Made by a program: the position numbers and the translations under genes. DNA of 64,000 nucleotides from Acidobacteriota bacterium (lineage in GTDB: Bacteria; Acidobacteriota; Polarisedimenticolia; Gp22-AA2): assembly GCA_003223135.1 (NCBI GenBank), contig QHXX01000022.1, forward strand, positions 1 through 64,000. The letters run 5' to 3'. The first letter of the stretch is position 1, and the number at the start of each line of letters is the position of its first letter. The notes beneath the pieces were generated by a model. That model was not told the DNA's origin. It saw nothing but the letters and a program-made list of their open reading frames with translations, and did not search any database. This document shows, piece by piece, positions 42,303 through 51,830 of the stretch.

Positions 42303-42763
42303 CGGGGGCCACCCGTCGCGGCGCGGCGCACCGCCCGGCGAATGCGCTGGTAGGTGCCGCAGCGGCAGATGTGTCCGCCCAATGCCGCGTCGATGTCGTC
42401 GTCCGTGGGCTTCGGCTTCACGGCGATGAGCGCAGCGGCGGTCATGATCATCCCCGACTGGCAGTAGCCGCACTGGGGCACGTCCTCGGCGATCCAAGCC
42501 TTCTGCAGCGGGTGGCCGCGGTCCGCGGACAACCCCTCGATCGTGGTGATGGTCTTCCCGGCGGCCTCGGAAATCGGCGTCACGCAGGAACGGATCGCCT
42601 GGCCATCCAGGTGAATGGTGCAGGCGCCGCAGAGCGAGGCGCCGCACCCGAACTTCGTTCCGGTGAGCCCGAGGGTGTCACGGAGAAACCAGAGAATCGG
42701 TGTGGCCGGGTCTGCCTCCGCGGTGACTTGCTTGCCGTTGACCGTCAGCGTGAATGACGCCAT
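42299..42763 (-). CDS. 2Fe-2S subunit of the molybdenum hydroxylase (IorA type)
   Basis: A 154-residue small subunit with two [2Fe-2S] clusters. The plant-ferredoxin-like set is [15 protein letters not shown] with a later cysteine in SCVTPI, and the second set is [10 protein letters not shown] and CRCGTYQRI. It passes electrons from the molybdenum centre to an external acceptor, probably a cytochrome. An AGGAGGC ribosome-binding site lies before the ATG. It is first in a two-gene operon with the large subunit; no FAD subunit is present, which fits the IorAB class. Confidence 0.94.
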   Translation of the reverse strand: MASFTLTVNGKQVTAEADPATPILWFLRDTLGLTGTKFGCGASLCGACTIHLDGQAIRSCVTPISEAAGKTITTIEGLSADRGHPLQKAWIAEDVPQCGYCQSGMIMTAAALIAVKPKPTDDDIDAALGGHICRCGTYQRIRRAVRRAATGGPR

Positions 42764-42853
42764 CGGAGCCTCCTGTCGATCCGACTCATGCCTTGCGGAT
42801 TCACCTCCGGGTCCTGACTGCGGCAGGCGACCAACATTGTATCAGGAGTGTGG

Positions 42854-42883
42854 TTGACACCCTCGAGGGCCCTTGCGTATAGT
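42854..42883 (+). promoter_or_regulatory. Promoter of the APC permease gene
   Basis: A perfect TTGACA and TATAGT are 18 bases apart, with a leader of roughly 45 bases before the permease ATG. The divergent 2Fe-2S gene starts 90 bases upstream. Confidence 0.75.
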
Positions 42884-42933
42884 GCGGCGGCTTCCGGGTT
42901 CCAGGCACAACACACACGCGGAGCGCGCCGGGA

Positions 42934-44615
42934 ATGAAGCTTCGTGCCCTGTTCCGGACGAAGAGCGTCGATCGGATCACGCGCGAATCCGAGACGGTCG
43001 TCGAGCACACCCTGAAGCGCACCCTCACATCGTTCGACCTGACGATGCTCGGCATCGGCGCCATCATCGGCACCGGGATTTTCGCCGCGATCGGCACGGC
43101 GACCGCCGGCAACGCCGACCGGCCCGGGGCCGGGCCCGCGATCATCCTGTCGTTCGCCTTGACGGCCGTGGCCTGCATCTTCTCGGCCCTCTGCTACGCG
43201 GAGTTCGCGGCGATGATCCCGATCTCCGGCAGCGCGTACACCTACGCCTACGCGACGCTCGGCGAGATGGTGGCCTGGATCATCGGCTGGGACCTGATCA
43301 TCGAGTACGCCGTCGGCAATATCGCCGTCGCCATCTCCTGGGCGGCGCACTTCAACGACGTGCTCGAGCACGCTTTCGGCCTTCGCCTGCCGGGCTGGCT
43401 CACCATGGACTACGAGACGGCCACCCGGACCCCCGGGGTCATCGACTCCGCGCCTCACCTGTTGGGCTTTCCCATCGTCATGAACCTCGCGGCCGTGGCC
43501 ATCGTCGCGCTGGTGACCTGGGTACTCGTCATCGGAGTGGGGTGCAGGCGGGTGCGGCGCTGATTTTCTTCTCGTACATCGGCTTCGACGCGGTGTCCAC
43601 GGCCGCGGAGGAGACCCGCAATCCGAAGCGCGACATCCCGATCGGAATCATCGGATCGCTGCTCATCTGCACGGTGATCTATGTCGCGGTCGCGGCCGTG
43701 CTGATCGGCATCATGCCCTGGACCGAGCTGGGCGTCGCCGATCCGCTGCCGAAGGCACTGGCGTTCATCCATCTCGATCGGGCGGCCGGTATCGTGTCGT
43801 TCGGCGCGGTCGTAGCGTTCACCGCGGTTCTCCTGGTCTTCCAGCTCGGGCAACCGCGCATCTTCTTCTCCATGTCGCGGGACGGCCTCTTGCCGAAAAT
43901 CTTCGCCGCCGTCCACCCGCAGTACCGGACGCCGCACGTCACCACCATCTGGACCGGCGTCTTCGTCGCCTTCTTCGCCCTGTTCTCGCCCCTCGACAAG
44001 ATCGTGGAGCTGACGAACATCGGCACTCTGTTCGCCTTCGTGCTGGTCTGCATGGGGGTGATGATCCTGCGGCACAGGGATCCGCACCGCCCCCGCCCCT
44101 TCAAGACTCCCTGGATCCCGCTCCTGCCGATCTGGCTGGTGATCCTGTGGTACCTGCCGCGCGAGATCCTGCACGAGGATTGGGGAAAGCGCTTCGAGCA
44201 CACGGTGGTCCTGCTCCTGTCGGCGGCGGGAGTGCTATTTTCGATCATCGGTATCTATGCCTGGCTCAAGCGGCGTAGAGTCCCCGAGATCGTGAAGACG
44301 GAGTTCGCCCTGGCCGGCATCGGCTCGTGCGTCTGGCTGATGGCCGGACTGCCGGCGCTTACCTGGTGGCGGTTTGCGGGGTGGCTCGCGATCGGCCTGA
44401 CGATCTACGCGTTGTATGGCTCCCGCCACAGCCGGATGGCCGACCGCGTGGTGCAGCTGCCCGCCCATCTCAATGCGGTGACGCCCGGCGCCGTCGTGAT
44501 GGCCGGGGTCGTGTGGTGGGCCGCGCCCCACCCCTACAGTCTGATCGTGCCGATCCTGATCCTACTCGGGCTCTCGTTCTATGCCTTCTACGCCACACAG
44601 CGCCGGAACGCCTGA
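42934..44615 (+). pseudogene. APC-family amino acid permease, interrupted by deletion and frameshift
   Basis: The first part (42934 to about 43550) is the N-terminal half of an amino acid/polyamine transporter (DLTMLGIGAIIGTGIFAAIG, then CYAEFAAMIPISGSAYTYAY). It breaks after WVLVIGV. Coding resumes in another frame at VQAGAALIFFSYIGFDAVS and runs to 44615 with the normal C-terminal helices and an extra pair of helices. Comparison with the family implies loss of roughly 50-60 residues (the RESA-type loop and one helix). Codon usage on both sides is normal. It has an excellent promoter, so the lesion is either recent or an assembly error. Confidence 0.88.
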
Positions 44616-45972
44616 ATCGGGCCCGGCCCGTCGCCGCAGGTCGTCCCGCGGCGTCCTGAGGAAAGCACTCCTCTGTTCGGTCGCCATCGCCGGCGTGACG
44701 CCGACACTCCTCGCCGAGGCTCCACCCGCCAAAAAGCAGGAAGCCCCGCCGAGAGTCTCCGCCCTGCGCTGCGGCCGCCTGCTCGACGTGCGCACGGGGA
44801 CCCTGCGGGAAGGGGCGATCGTCGTGGTGCGCGGCGATCGCATCGAGGAGGTCCTCGAGCGTGGCGCAAAACTTCCGGAGGGGGTGTCGCTCATCGATCT
44901 GTCGGCCTTCACGGTCCTGCCGGGCCTCGTCGATGCCCACACGCACACCTTTCTGCAGCCGGGCGACTACGACGTGCAGCTCTTGAAGCAGTCGCTGCCT
45001 CGCAGGACTCTGCAGGCGGCGGCCCAGGCGCGCGCGCTGCTTGTGGCCGGATTCACGACAATCCGCGACCTGGAGACGGAGGGGGCGATGTTCGGAGACG
45101 CGGACCTGCGCGACGCCATCGCCGACGGTCTGGTGGCAGGCCCGCGGATGCAGGTGGCGACGCGGGCGATCTCGACGACGGGGAATTACGCCCTTCTGGG
45201 GTACGCGCACGAAGTGGCGGTGCCGAAAGGCGTGCAAATCGCCGACGGACCGTGGGAGATCCGCAAGGCCGTGCGCGAGCAGATCGAGAACGGCGCCGAC
45301 TGGATCAAGTTCTACGGCGACTATCGCACATTCCTCCCGACCGGGGAAATTCTCGACCTGCGCGTCACCATGACCCAGGAGGAGATGGACGCACTGGTGG
45401 ACGAGGCGGCGCGCCGGCACCGCCCGGCGGCGGCGCACTGTTACGGCAACGACGCGGCGCGTGCGGCGATCAGGGCCGGCGTCCGCTCCGTGGAGCATGG
45501 CCTGTTCCTGGACGAGACGACCTTCAAGATGATGCTCGACAAGGGTGTGTACTACTGCCCGACTCTGACCGCCTACCGCACCTCCTACGACGCGACGCCG
45601 ACCCCCGCCTGGAAGAAAGTCGTCGACGCCCACCGCGACGCGTTCCAGCGGGCTCTCAGGATGAAGCTGAAGATTGCCTCGGGGAGCGACGCCGGCGACT
45701 TCCCTCCCGAAAACGCCGCGAGGGAGCTCGAGCTGATGGTGGACTATGGCCTGCCGCCCCTCAAGGCGATCCAGGCGGCGACCCTGGTCGACGCGGAGCT
45801 CCTCGGCTGGCAGGACCGGATCGGCGCCGTCGAGCCCGGCAAGATGGCCGACCTCATCGCCGTGGAAGGAAACCCCGTCCAGGACATCTCCGCCCTGCGC
45901 AGGGTCCGGTTCGTCATGAAGGGCGGTGAAGCCTTCCTGTCGCCGCCCGCCGTTACGAATTCGTCATTCTGA
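44581..45972 (+). CDS. Exported metal-dependent amidohydrolase
   Basis: A 463-residue amidohydrolase-superfamily enzyme of the imidazolonepropionase/prolidase-like group. A basic stretch and hydrophobic segment (about 20-45) form a signal peptide. Metal ligands are HTHT in LPGLVDAHTHTF, the probable carbamylated lysine in WIKFYGD, histidines in AAHCYGND and SVEHGLF, and the aspartate in ASGSDAGDF. The start ATG lies within the last 35 bases of the permease gene, so it may be co-expressed. It probably hydrolyses Xaa-Pro dipeptides or cyclic amides; the substrate is not determined. Confidence 0.87.
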   Translation: MPSTPHSAGTPESGPARRRRSSRGVLRKALLCSVAIAGVTPTLLAEAPPAKKQEAPPRVSALRCGRLLDVRTGTLREGAIVVVRGDRIEEVLERGAKLPEGVSLIDLSAFTVLPGLVDAHTHTFLQPGDYDVQLLKQSLPRRTLQAAAQARALLVAGFTTIRDLETEGAMFGDADLRDAIADGLVAGPRMQVATRAISTTGNYALLGYAHEVAVPKGVQIADGPWEIRKAVREQIENGADWIKFYGDYRTFLPTGEILDLRVTMTQEEMDALVDEAARRHRPAAAHCYGNDAARAAIRAGVRSVEHGLFLDETTFKMMLDKGVYYCPTLTAYRTSYDATPTPAWKKVVDAHRDAFQRALRMKLKIASGSDAGDFPPENAARELELMVDYGLPPLKAIQAATLVDAELLGWQDRIGAVEPGKMADLIAVEGNPVQDISALRRVRFVMKGGEAFLSPPAVTNSSF

Positions 45973-45975
45973 GCT

Positions 45976-46014
45976 CGGGCCCGCAGGGCCCGTCCGACCT
46001 GCGTCCTGTTTTTT
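45976..46014 (+). terminator. Possible rho-independent terminator after the amidohydrolase
   Basis: CGGGCCC and GGGCCCG form a seven-pair stem with a GCA loop (45976-45992). A run of six T (46009-46014) comes 16 bases later. The gap is longer than usual for an intrinsic terminator, so this is tentative. Confidence 0.4.
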
Positions 46015-46021
46015 CCTGACC

Positions 46022-46027
46022 TATAAT
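46022..46027 (+). promoter_or_regulatory. Consensus -10 upstream of the flippase-methyltransferase gene
   Basis: A perfect TATAAT follows the possible terminator. No good -35 is present at 16-18 bases. If used, it would give a leader of about 155 bases that contains a small ORF and an inverted repeat. Confidence 0.5.
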
Positions 46028-46064
46028 TCACGGCGGCCCACGACGGACGACTCGAGGGATCTGT

Positions 46065-46169
46065 TTGGCCAACCACACCCTGCCCGTGCAAGAGCAGCTC
46101 CTGAACCTTCAAGCGGTAGGCCGCCCGTCTTGGCAACATGAGCCGCCGGCACGACATCTGGATGACTGA
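46065..46169 (+). CDS. Possible 34-codon leader ORF
   Basis: A TTG at 46065, preceded at five bases by GAGGGA, opens a 34-codon frame (ANHTLPVQEQLLNLQ and later QHEPPARHLDD) that ends with TGA 46167-46169, just before the flippase start. Composition is unlike the Arg-rich chance frames around it. It could be a leader peptide or a small secreted product, but a TTG start and lack of a known homologue make it uncertain. Confidence 0.3.
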   Translation: MANHTLPVQEQLLNLQAVGRPSWQHEPPARHLDD

Positions 46170-46180
46170 ACGGGCGGCCT
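46118..46180. repeat. Perfect 11-bp inverted repeat in the flippase leader
   Basis: AGGCCGCCCGT (46118-46128) and ACGGGCGGCCT (46170-46180) are exact reverse complements separated by 41 bases. The right arm ends ten bases before the flippase ATG, so a long-range stem could mask its ribosome-binding region. Confidence 0.6.
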
Positions 46181-46190
46181 GGGAATCGGC

Positions 46191-48371
46191 ATGCGTTTTT
46201 TCGACCGAGTCGCGCTGACGCTCCTGACCCGGGGACTGACGATTCTTCTCGGGCTCGTGGGAAGCATCGTCACCGCGCGCTGGCTCGGGCCCGAGGGCCG
46301 GGGGATCCTGGCGATCGTCTCGGTCGTGACCGGTCTCGCCCTGCAGTTCGGGAGCCTCGGCCTGCACAGCGGGAACGCCTATTTCGTGGCGCAGGATCCT
46401 CGACTCGCCCGCGGAGTCCTCGGGAACGCCTCGGTCCTGAGCCTGGCGCTCGGCACGGGCGCGGGGATCGCGGCGATCGCCACCTTCCTGGCCGAGCCGC
46501 GCTGGTTCGCCGGCGTTCCCCTCGTTCTTGTGGTCGTGGCGGCGGCGACGCTGCCGTTCCATTTCTTGAATCTCTTCCTGCAGAACGCCCTCCTCGGAAT
46601 GCACGAGGTGAAGGCCTTCAATGCCTTCGAGGCGGCGGGGAAGGTCCTCACCTTCGCGGCGCTCGTGGTCTATCTGGTCGTCTTCGACGGCGGCCCGGAG
46701 GGGACGGTTGTCCTCTTCTCCTCCTTCGCCGTCATTTCGGCCCTCGCCGCGGTCCTGTACTGCCGGCGCCGGGTCCCCTTCCGGTTCTCTTTCGATCGGG
46801 CCCTGTTCGCGCGCATGATCCCGTTTGGCCTGAAGTCCTACATGTCATGCCTTCTGGCGTACCTGGTGATCCGCTCCGACATGCTGCTCGTGAACTATTT
46901 TCTCGGGACCGCCGCGGCCGGCGTCTACTCGATCGCGGCCCAGGTCGCCGACAACCTTCTGCTCATCCCCGCGACCATCGGATTGATCCTGCTCCCTCGG
47001 ATCGCCTCGGAGGCGCCGCGCAACCAATCGGCGGTCACGGCGCGCGTCACCCGCCACGCCGCCCTCGTCATGACCGTGCTGTGCGCCACTGCCTGGTTCC
47101 TGGCGGGGCCGGTGATCTCCCTGCTCTACGGGCCCGGATTCCGCGAGGCGATTCCGGCGACCCGCTGGCTTCTTCCGGGGATCTGGGCTCTCGGGATGAA
47201 CAGCATCCTGATGCAGCACTTCGGAGGACAGGGGATGCCCCTCGTGACGATCACGGCGCCGCTCGTGGGCGCCGTGCTCAACCTGTCGCTCAACGCCTTT
47301 GTCGTCCCCCGCTTCGGCATCGTGGGAGCGGCCGTCACCAGCAGCGTCGCCTACTCGATGATGCTTCTCCTGAGCCTTGGCGCCTTCCTTCGGGGAGGCG
47401 GAGTGCGCCTGTGGGACAGCCTGGTTCTCGCGCCCGAGGAGCTTCACGGGATTTTCGGGATGCGCATCTGGGGGGGAGGTGCCGCGGAGGCATCACGAAG
47501 GGTCGGCGGAACTCCGGGCGACACCGGTTCGCACGATCGCGACATCAAGCGGCGCACGGCCGCGCACTGGTCGGACAGCCCGATCGGGACGCGCACCGCG
47601 GGATTCGATCCGAAGCACCGGGAGTTCACCAGGGAGTGGTTCGAGGAGCACGCCCGCTTCCGCTTCGTCGATTACGGCCCGTGGATGCGCGACGTGGCGG
47701 GATTCGAAAGGCACCGGGGCGATCGGATGCTCGAGGTCGGCTGCGGGATGGGGACGGACCTGCTCGAGTTCGCTCGAGGAGGAGCGCGGGTCGCCGGCCT
47801 CGATCTCACGAAGCGGCACCTCGACCTGGCGCTCCGCCGCTTCGCGCTCTTCGGTGAGACGGGGGGGTTCTACCTGGGCGATGCGGAGAACCTGCCGTTC
47901 CGCGACAGGAGCTTCGATTTCGTCTACTCCAACGGCGTGCTGCATCACACGCCCGACACGGCGAGGTCGATCAGGGAGATCCATCGCGTCCTGAAGCCGG
48001 GCGGGACGACGACCATCCTGCTCTATCACCGGAACTCCCTCCACTACCGCTTCCAGATCTGCGGCCTGTTCGCGGCGCGGGAAATTCTCTACCGGGTCGC
48101 GGCGAAGTTGCGCGGGCGCAGCGTCCGCATCCTGGACTTCCGCCTGCGCGATCACCTGACGCGGATGACCGACGGCGAGACCAACCCGCTCACGAAGGTC
48201 TTCTCCGTGGCCGAGTGCCGCGATCTCTGTCGCGGCTTCCGGGAGGTCCGGGCGCGCGTCGTCCACCTGAACCGCCAGGACGTCTTCTTCCTGAAATGGC
48301 TGCCGGCCTCGATTCTCCCCGCCCTGGCGCGCCGCTGGGGCTGGTATGTGGTGATCGAGGGAACCAAGTGA
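46191..48371 (+). CDS. Polysaccharide flippase (Wzx/MATE-like) fused to a SAM methyltransferase
   Basis: One uninterrupted frame of 726 residues. Residues 1 to about 425 are a multi-helix polysaccharide transporter with a Wzx-like start (RGLTILLGLVGSIVTARWLGPEGRG) and about 12 hydrophobic segments. After a Gly-rich linker (about 430-455) comes a class I methyltransferase starting DIKRRTAAHWSDSPIGTR, with LEVGCGMGTDLLEFARGGA as motif I and NGVLHHTPDTARSIREI later. Such domains are normally separate genes in O-antigen or capsule clusters, so this is a true fusion or the product of an in-frame deletion. The glycosyltransferase gene overlaps its stop by four bases. Confidence 0.82.
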   Translation: MRFFDRVALTLLTRGLTILLGLVGSIVTARWLGPEGRGILAIVSVVTGLALQFGSLGLHSGNAYFVAQDPRLARGVLGNASVLSLALGTGAGIAAIATFLAEPRWFAGVPLVLVVVAAATLPFHFLNLFLQNALLGMHEVKAFNAFEAAGKVLTFAALVVYLVVFDGGPEGTVVLFSSFAVISALAAVLYCRRRVPFRFSFDRALFARMIPFGLKSYMSCLLAYLVIRSDMLLVNYFLGTAAAGVYSIAAQVADNLLLIPATIGLILLPRIASEAPRNQSAVTARVTRHAALVMTVLCATAWFLAGPVISLLYGPGFREAIPATRWLLPGIWALGMNSILMQHFGGQGMPLVTITAPLVGAVLNLSLNAFVVPRFGIVGAAVTSSVAYSMMLLLSLGAFLRGGGVRLWDSLVLAPEELHGIFGMRIWGGGAAEASRRVGGTPGDTGSHDRDIKRRTAAHWSDSPIGTRTAGFDPKHREFTREWFEEHARFRFVDYGPWMRDVAGFERHRGDRMLEVGCGMGTDLLEFARGGARVAGLDLTKRHLDLALRRFALFGETGGFYLGDAENLPFRDRSFDFVYSNGVLHHTPDTARSIREIHRVLKPGGTTTILLYHRNSLHYRFQICGLFAAREILYRVAAKLRGRSVRILDFRLRDHLTRMTDGETNPLTKVFSVAECRDLCRGFREVRARVVHLNRQDVFFLKWLPASILPALARRWGWYVVIEGTK

Positions 48372-50005
48372 GCTTGCCCGAGCCTCGCGCGGCCGTCCTC
48401 CTGCTCGTGCGGGATCCCGCGGAGGCCGAGCGGGCCTTGCCGAGGATCCTCCCGGGGCGGTCGCTCCGTCTGATCCGTCGCGAGGAGGTGCGCCACCTCG
48501 CGCCCCTGCGTCTGGTGTCGCGGCTGCGATCCCTCCGGGTCGATGAGCTGGTGATGCTGGTCGACGATCTCGACATGCACGAGAGCCTCTGGAAGCTGGA
48601 GGCGCTCGGGGCGATGCCGACCGCGCCACGCCGCTACCTCCTCGATCTCTCCGGTCGTAGGTTGATCCTGTCAGCGTCGCGGTTCGTCGCCAGGGATCTG
48701 CCGGCCTGGGGAGCGGGGGTCCTCCTGGCCGGGCTGGCCCTGGCGCGGACGACGGCGCGCGTGAGGTGGCTTCTCGGGGCGCCCCGGCGCGCACCCCGGT
48801 CCGCGTCGGGGAAGCGGATCATCTATCTCAGGTCCGACCTCGGGGCCGGGATCGCCGCCGGTGGCTCGGTGGCGCATACGGCCGGGGTCGTGGCGGGGTT
48901 GCAGGCCGCCGGCGCGGACGTGGGGTTCATCAGCAGCGATCGGCTCCGGCTCTTCGACCCACGACGCCACTCGGTCGATCTTGCGCCCCCGGGCCGCCTC
49001 TGCAACTTCAATCGCGAGACGCAGGGACTGGCGTACTCCTTCCGGTTCGAGCGCCAGGCGCGGATCGTCCTCGCGCGGCGGCCGGCGGATCTCCTCTACC
49101 AGCGCTTCGATGCCTTCAACCACGCCGGGATCGTCCTGTCCAGGGAAACGCGCGCGCCGCTGGTCCTGGAGTTCAACGGATCGGAGGTCTGGATCGAGGA
49201 CCACTGGGGCCGGCCGTTCCGCTTCCGCACGATCTTCGCCGGCCTGGAGAAGGCCCACCTGAAGCACGCGGACCTGATCGTCGTCGTGTCGGCGCCGCTC
49301 GAGGAGTACCTCCTGGGGCGCGGCGTCGAGCGGGATCGGATCCTGGTCCTCGAGAACGCGGTCGACCCCGAGCGTTACCGGCCCGACCTGCCAATCGGGC
49401 CGGTGCGCCGCCGGCTGGGTCTGGATGGGCGAACGGTGATCGGGTTCATCGGCACCTTCGGAAGATGGCACGGGGCGAAGGTCCTGGCCCGTGCCGCACT
49501 CCGGGTCGCCGGCGAGCGCCCGAACGTCCGCTTCCTGTTCGTGGGTGACGGGGTGGAGCGGCCGGAAGCCGAGGCGATCCTGGCGGGGGCCTCGAGGCGC
49601 GAGGCGGCAGTGTTCACCGGTCTCGTCCCCCAGGAGGAGGGTCCCGTGCATCTCGCGGCCATGGACGTCCTGGTGTCCCCGCACGTCCCGAACTCGGATG
49701 GCAGCCGCTTCTTCGGTTCCCCCACCAAGCTCTTCGAGTACATGGCGACGGGGCGGGGCATCGTGGCGAGCCGGCTGGAACAGATCGGCGAGGTCCTGGA
49801 ACACGAGCGGACGGCGCTCCTGGTCCCGCCAGCCGACGAAACCGCGCTGGCGGCGGCGATCCTCCGGCTGGTCGACGACCGGGATCTCAGCGCCCGGCTG
49901 GGCGCCTCGGCTCGACGCCGGGTCCTGGAGCGACATACCTGGGAGGCGCACGGGCGGAGGCTCCTCGATCGCCTGCGCGACCTGGGGCTCATCCGGTGGA
50001 ACTGA
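48368..50005 (+). CDS. Family 4-type glycosyltransferase with N-terminal extension
   Basis: A 545-residue protein. The first 160 residues are an unrecognised domain with a hydrophobic segment (about 115-130) and a basic linker. A GT4/GT-B glycosyltransferase follows: GIAAGGSVAHTAGVVAGLQAAG, LVLEFNGSEVWIEDHWG, VIGFIGTFGRWHGAKVLA, FLFVGDGVERP and the C-terminal SPTKLFEYMATGRGIVAS with the donor-binding glutamate. GTG 48368 overlaps the flippase stop by four bases. With the flippase-methyltransferase fusion it forms a small surface-polysaccharide unit. Sugar donor unknown. Confidence 0.85.
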   Translation: MSLPEPRAAVLLLVRDPAEAERALPRILPGRSLRLIRREEVRHLAPLRLVSRLRSLRVDELVMLVDDLDMHESLWKLEALGAMPTAPRRYLLDLSGRRLILSASRFVARDLPAWGAGVLLAGLALARTTARVRWLLGAPRRAPRSASGKRIIYLRSDLGAGIAAGGSVAHTAGVVAGLQAAGADVGFISSDRLRLFDPRRHSVDLAPPGRLCNFNRETQGLAYSFRFERQARIVLARRPADLLYQRFDAFNHAGIVLSRETRAPLVLEFNGSEVWIEDHWGRPFRFRTIFAGLEKAHLKHADLIVVVSAPLEEYLLGRGVERDRILVLENAVDPERYRPDLPIGPVRRRLGLDGRTVIGFIGTFGRWHGAKVLARAALRVAGERPNVRFLFVGDGVERPEAEAILAGASRREAAVFTGLVPQEEGPVHLAAMDVLVSPHVPNSDGSRFFGSPTKLFEYMATGRGIVASRLEQIGEVLEHERTALLVPPADETALAAAILRLVDDRDLSARLGASARRRVLERHTWEAHGRRLLDRLRDLGLIRWN

Positions 50006-50075
50006 GAAAGGCCCCGCGTGTTCCAAGTCGCTCGCGGCCCGCCGCCCCGGCGCCGGCGCGTTTCGGCGGTCCGAG

Positions 50076-51830
50076 TCAGCGCGGCCGGTGGTACCCGGGG
50101 CCGCGCAGGATGCGGCCCGGCAGGCGTCCGGTGATTTTCCCCCGCTCGACGACGGGCACACCGTTCACGAAGACCTGGACGATTCCCTCCGAGAACTGAT
50201 GCGGGGCGTCGAAGGTGGCGCGATCGACGACCTTCTCCGGGTCGAAGATCGTGATGTCGGCGTACATTCCCGGGCGCAGCAGGCCGCGGTCCCTGAGTCC
50301 GAGCTTCTGGGCCGGGAGGGAGGTCATCTTGCGTACCGCGTCCTCGAGACGCAGGACCTTCTCGTCGCGGACGTAGCGTCCCAGAATGCGGGGGAACGTG
50401 CCGTAGGCGCGCGGGTGGCAGTTGCTCGCCCCCAGGACCCCCTCGGGGGACACGCCCGGGTTGTCGCAGTTGAATGCCACCCACGGCGCCGTCATCGCCG
50501 TGCGGACGTCGTCCTCAGACATGGCGAAATAGACGCAATCCACGGAGCCGTTCTCCTCGACGAGAAGATCGAACATGACGTCGATCGGGTCCTTGCCCCG
50601 CAAGCGTGCGATCTCCGACAGTCTCTTTCCCTGGTACTGCTTGTTCGCCTGCGTCCGCACCCCCACGACGAGGACGCCCTCGGGCCCGCCGACGTTATGG
50701 AACAGACTCTCCCATCCGCCCGAGGGGTTTTCGACTTCCTTGCGGATGCGATCGCGCTCGGCAGGATCCCTGAGCCGCGCCACGAGCCTGGCGACCCCCC
50801 CTTCCGACGCGGTCGGCGGCAGGCTCGCTGCGAGCCCGGTGGAAGAGGCCGGGTAGGGATAGATGTCGGCCGTGACGTCGATGCCGCGCGCGCGCGCCGA
50901 CTCGATCTCCGCCACGACCTCCTTCATGCGGCCCCAGTTCTTCCGGCCGGCGCACTTCAGATGCCAGATCTCGACGGGCAGCTTCGCCTGCTCGCCAATC
51001 GACTCGGCCTCTTTCAGGGCCGGGATGATGTCGTCCGCCTCGTTGCGGATGTGCGAGGCGTAGATGCCGCCGTACGCCGACGCGACCTTCGCCAGCTCGA
51101 CCAGCTCGTGCGTGTCCGAGAAGCTTGCCGGCGGATAGATCAGAGACGAGGAGACCCCGAAGGCCCCGGCCTCCATGGCCCGTGCCACGTGTCGCTTCAT
51201 CGCCTCCAGCTCCGAGGCGTCGGGCAGCCGGTTGTCGCTCTTCAGGACCGCCTGGCGCACCTGCGTCGCCCCGACGAGGTGGGCGAAGTTGATCGCCGAA
51301 CCCTTCCCCTTGAGCTTCCGGAAATAGCCGTCGAAGTCCCGCCAGTCGACGGCGATCCTGTACTCGGCGAGGCTCGGCAGCAGGTCCTCGATCGTGAAGG
51401 AGGTCTGAGGGGCGACCGATCCCCCCTCGCCGGTCAGCTCGGTGGTGATCCCCTGCGTGATCTTGCTCGGCACCCGCGGATCGACGAGCACGGTGAGCTC
51501 GGACTGACCGAGCATGTCGATGAACCCCGGGGCCACCACGAGGCCGCGCGCGTCGATGGTCCGGCGGGCCATCGCGTCCTTCAGGTTCCCGATGGCGGCG
51601 ATCCGGTCGCCCCGGATCGCGAGGTCAGAGGCGAACCACGCATTGCCGGCTCCATCCACGATAAGGCCGCCGCGCACGATGACGTCGTAGGCCTCGACGG
51701 CACCTGCGGGTGGGCCGGCCTGTGGAGCGGCGGCCGCGGGAGCCGACGCGGCGCGCGCCGCGGTGAACACTGGAGCGGTGTACAGGACGGCGACGGTGAG
51801 AACGAGGAGACTGAGACGAAGCCGGATCAT
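50076..51830 (-). CDS. Secreted D-aminoacylase-like amidohydrolase
   Basis: A 584-residue protein with a signal peptide (about 1-28) and an N-acyl-D-amino-acid deacylase-type barrel. Motifs are YDVIVRGGLIVDGAGN, GLVVAPGFID, TQGITTELTGEGGS, FGVSSSLIYPPASFSD, YASHIRNEAD, PVEIWHLKCAG and GLLRPGMYADITIFDP. The usual HxH after GFID is absent: the sequence reads FIDMLGQSE, so metal binding must differ from canonical enzymes. It overlaps the upstream M16 gene by four bases and is third in a secreted-peptide-processing operon. Substrate unknown. Confidence 0.85.
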   Translation of the reverse strand: MIRLRLSLLVLTVAVLYTAPVFTAARAASAPAAAAPQAGPPAGAVEAYDVIVRGGLIVDGAGNAWFASDLAIRGDRIAAIGNLKDAMARRTIDARGLVVAPGFIDMLGQSELTVLVDPRVPSKITQGITTELTGEGGSVAPQTSFTIEDLLPSLAEYRIAVDWRDFDGYFRKLKGKGSAINFAHLVGATQVRQAVLKSDNRLPDASELEAMKRHVARAMEAGAFGVSSSLIYPPASFSDTHELVELAKVASAYGGIYASHIRNEADDIIPALKEAESIGEQAKLPVEIWHLKCAGRKNWGRMKEVVAEIESARARGIDVTADIYPYPASSTGLAASLPPTASEGGVARLVARLRDPAERDRIRKEVENPSGGWESLFHNVGGPEGVLVVGVRTQANKQYQGKRLSEIARLRGKDPIDVMFDLLVEENGSVDCVYFAMSEDDVRTAMTAPWVAFNCDNPGVSPEGVLGASNCHPRAYGTFPRILGRYVRDEKVLRLEDAVRKMTSLPAQKLGLRDRGLLRPGMYADITIFDPEKVVDRATFDAPHQFSEGIVQVFVNGVPVVERGKITGRLPGRILRGPGYHRPR

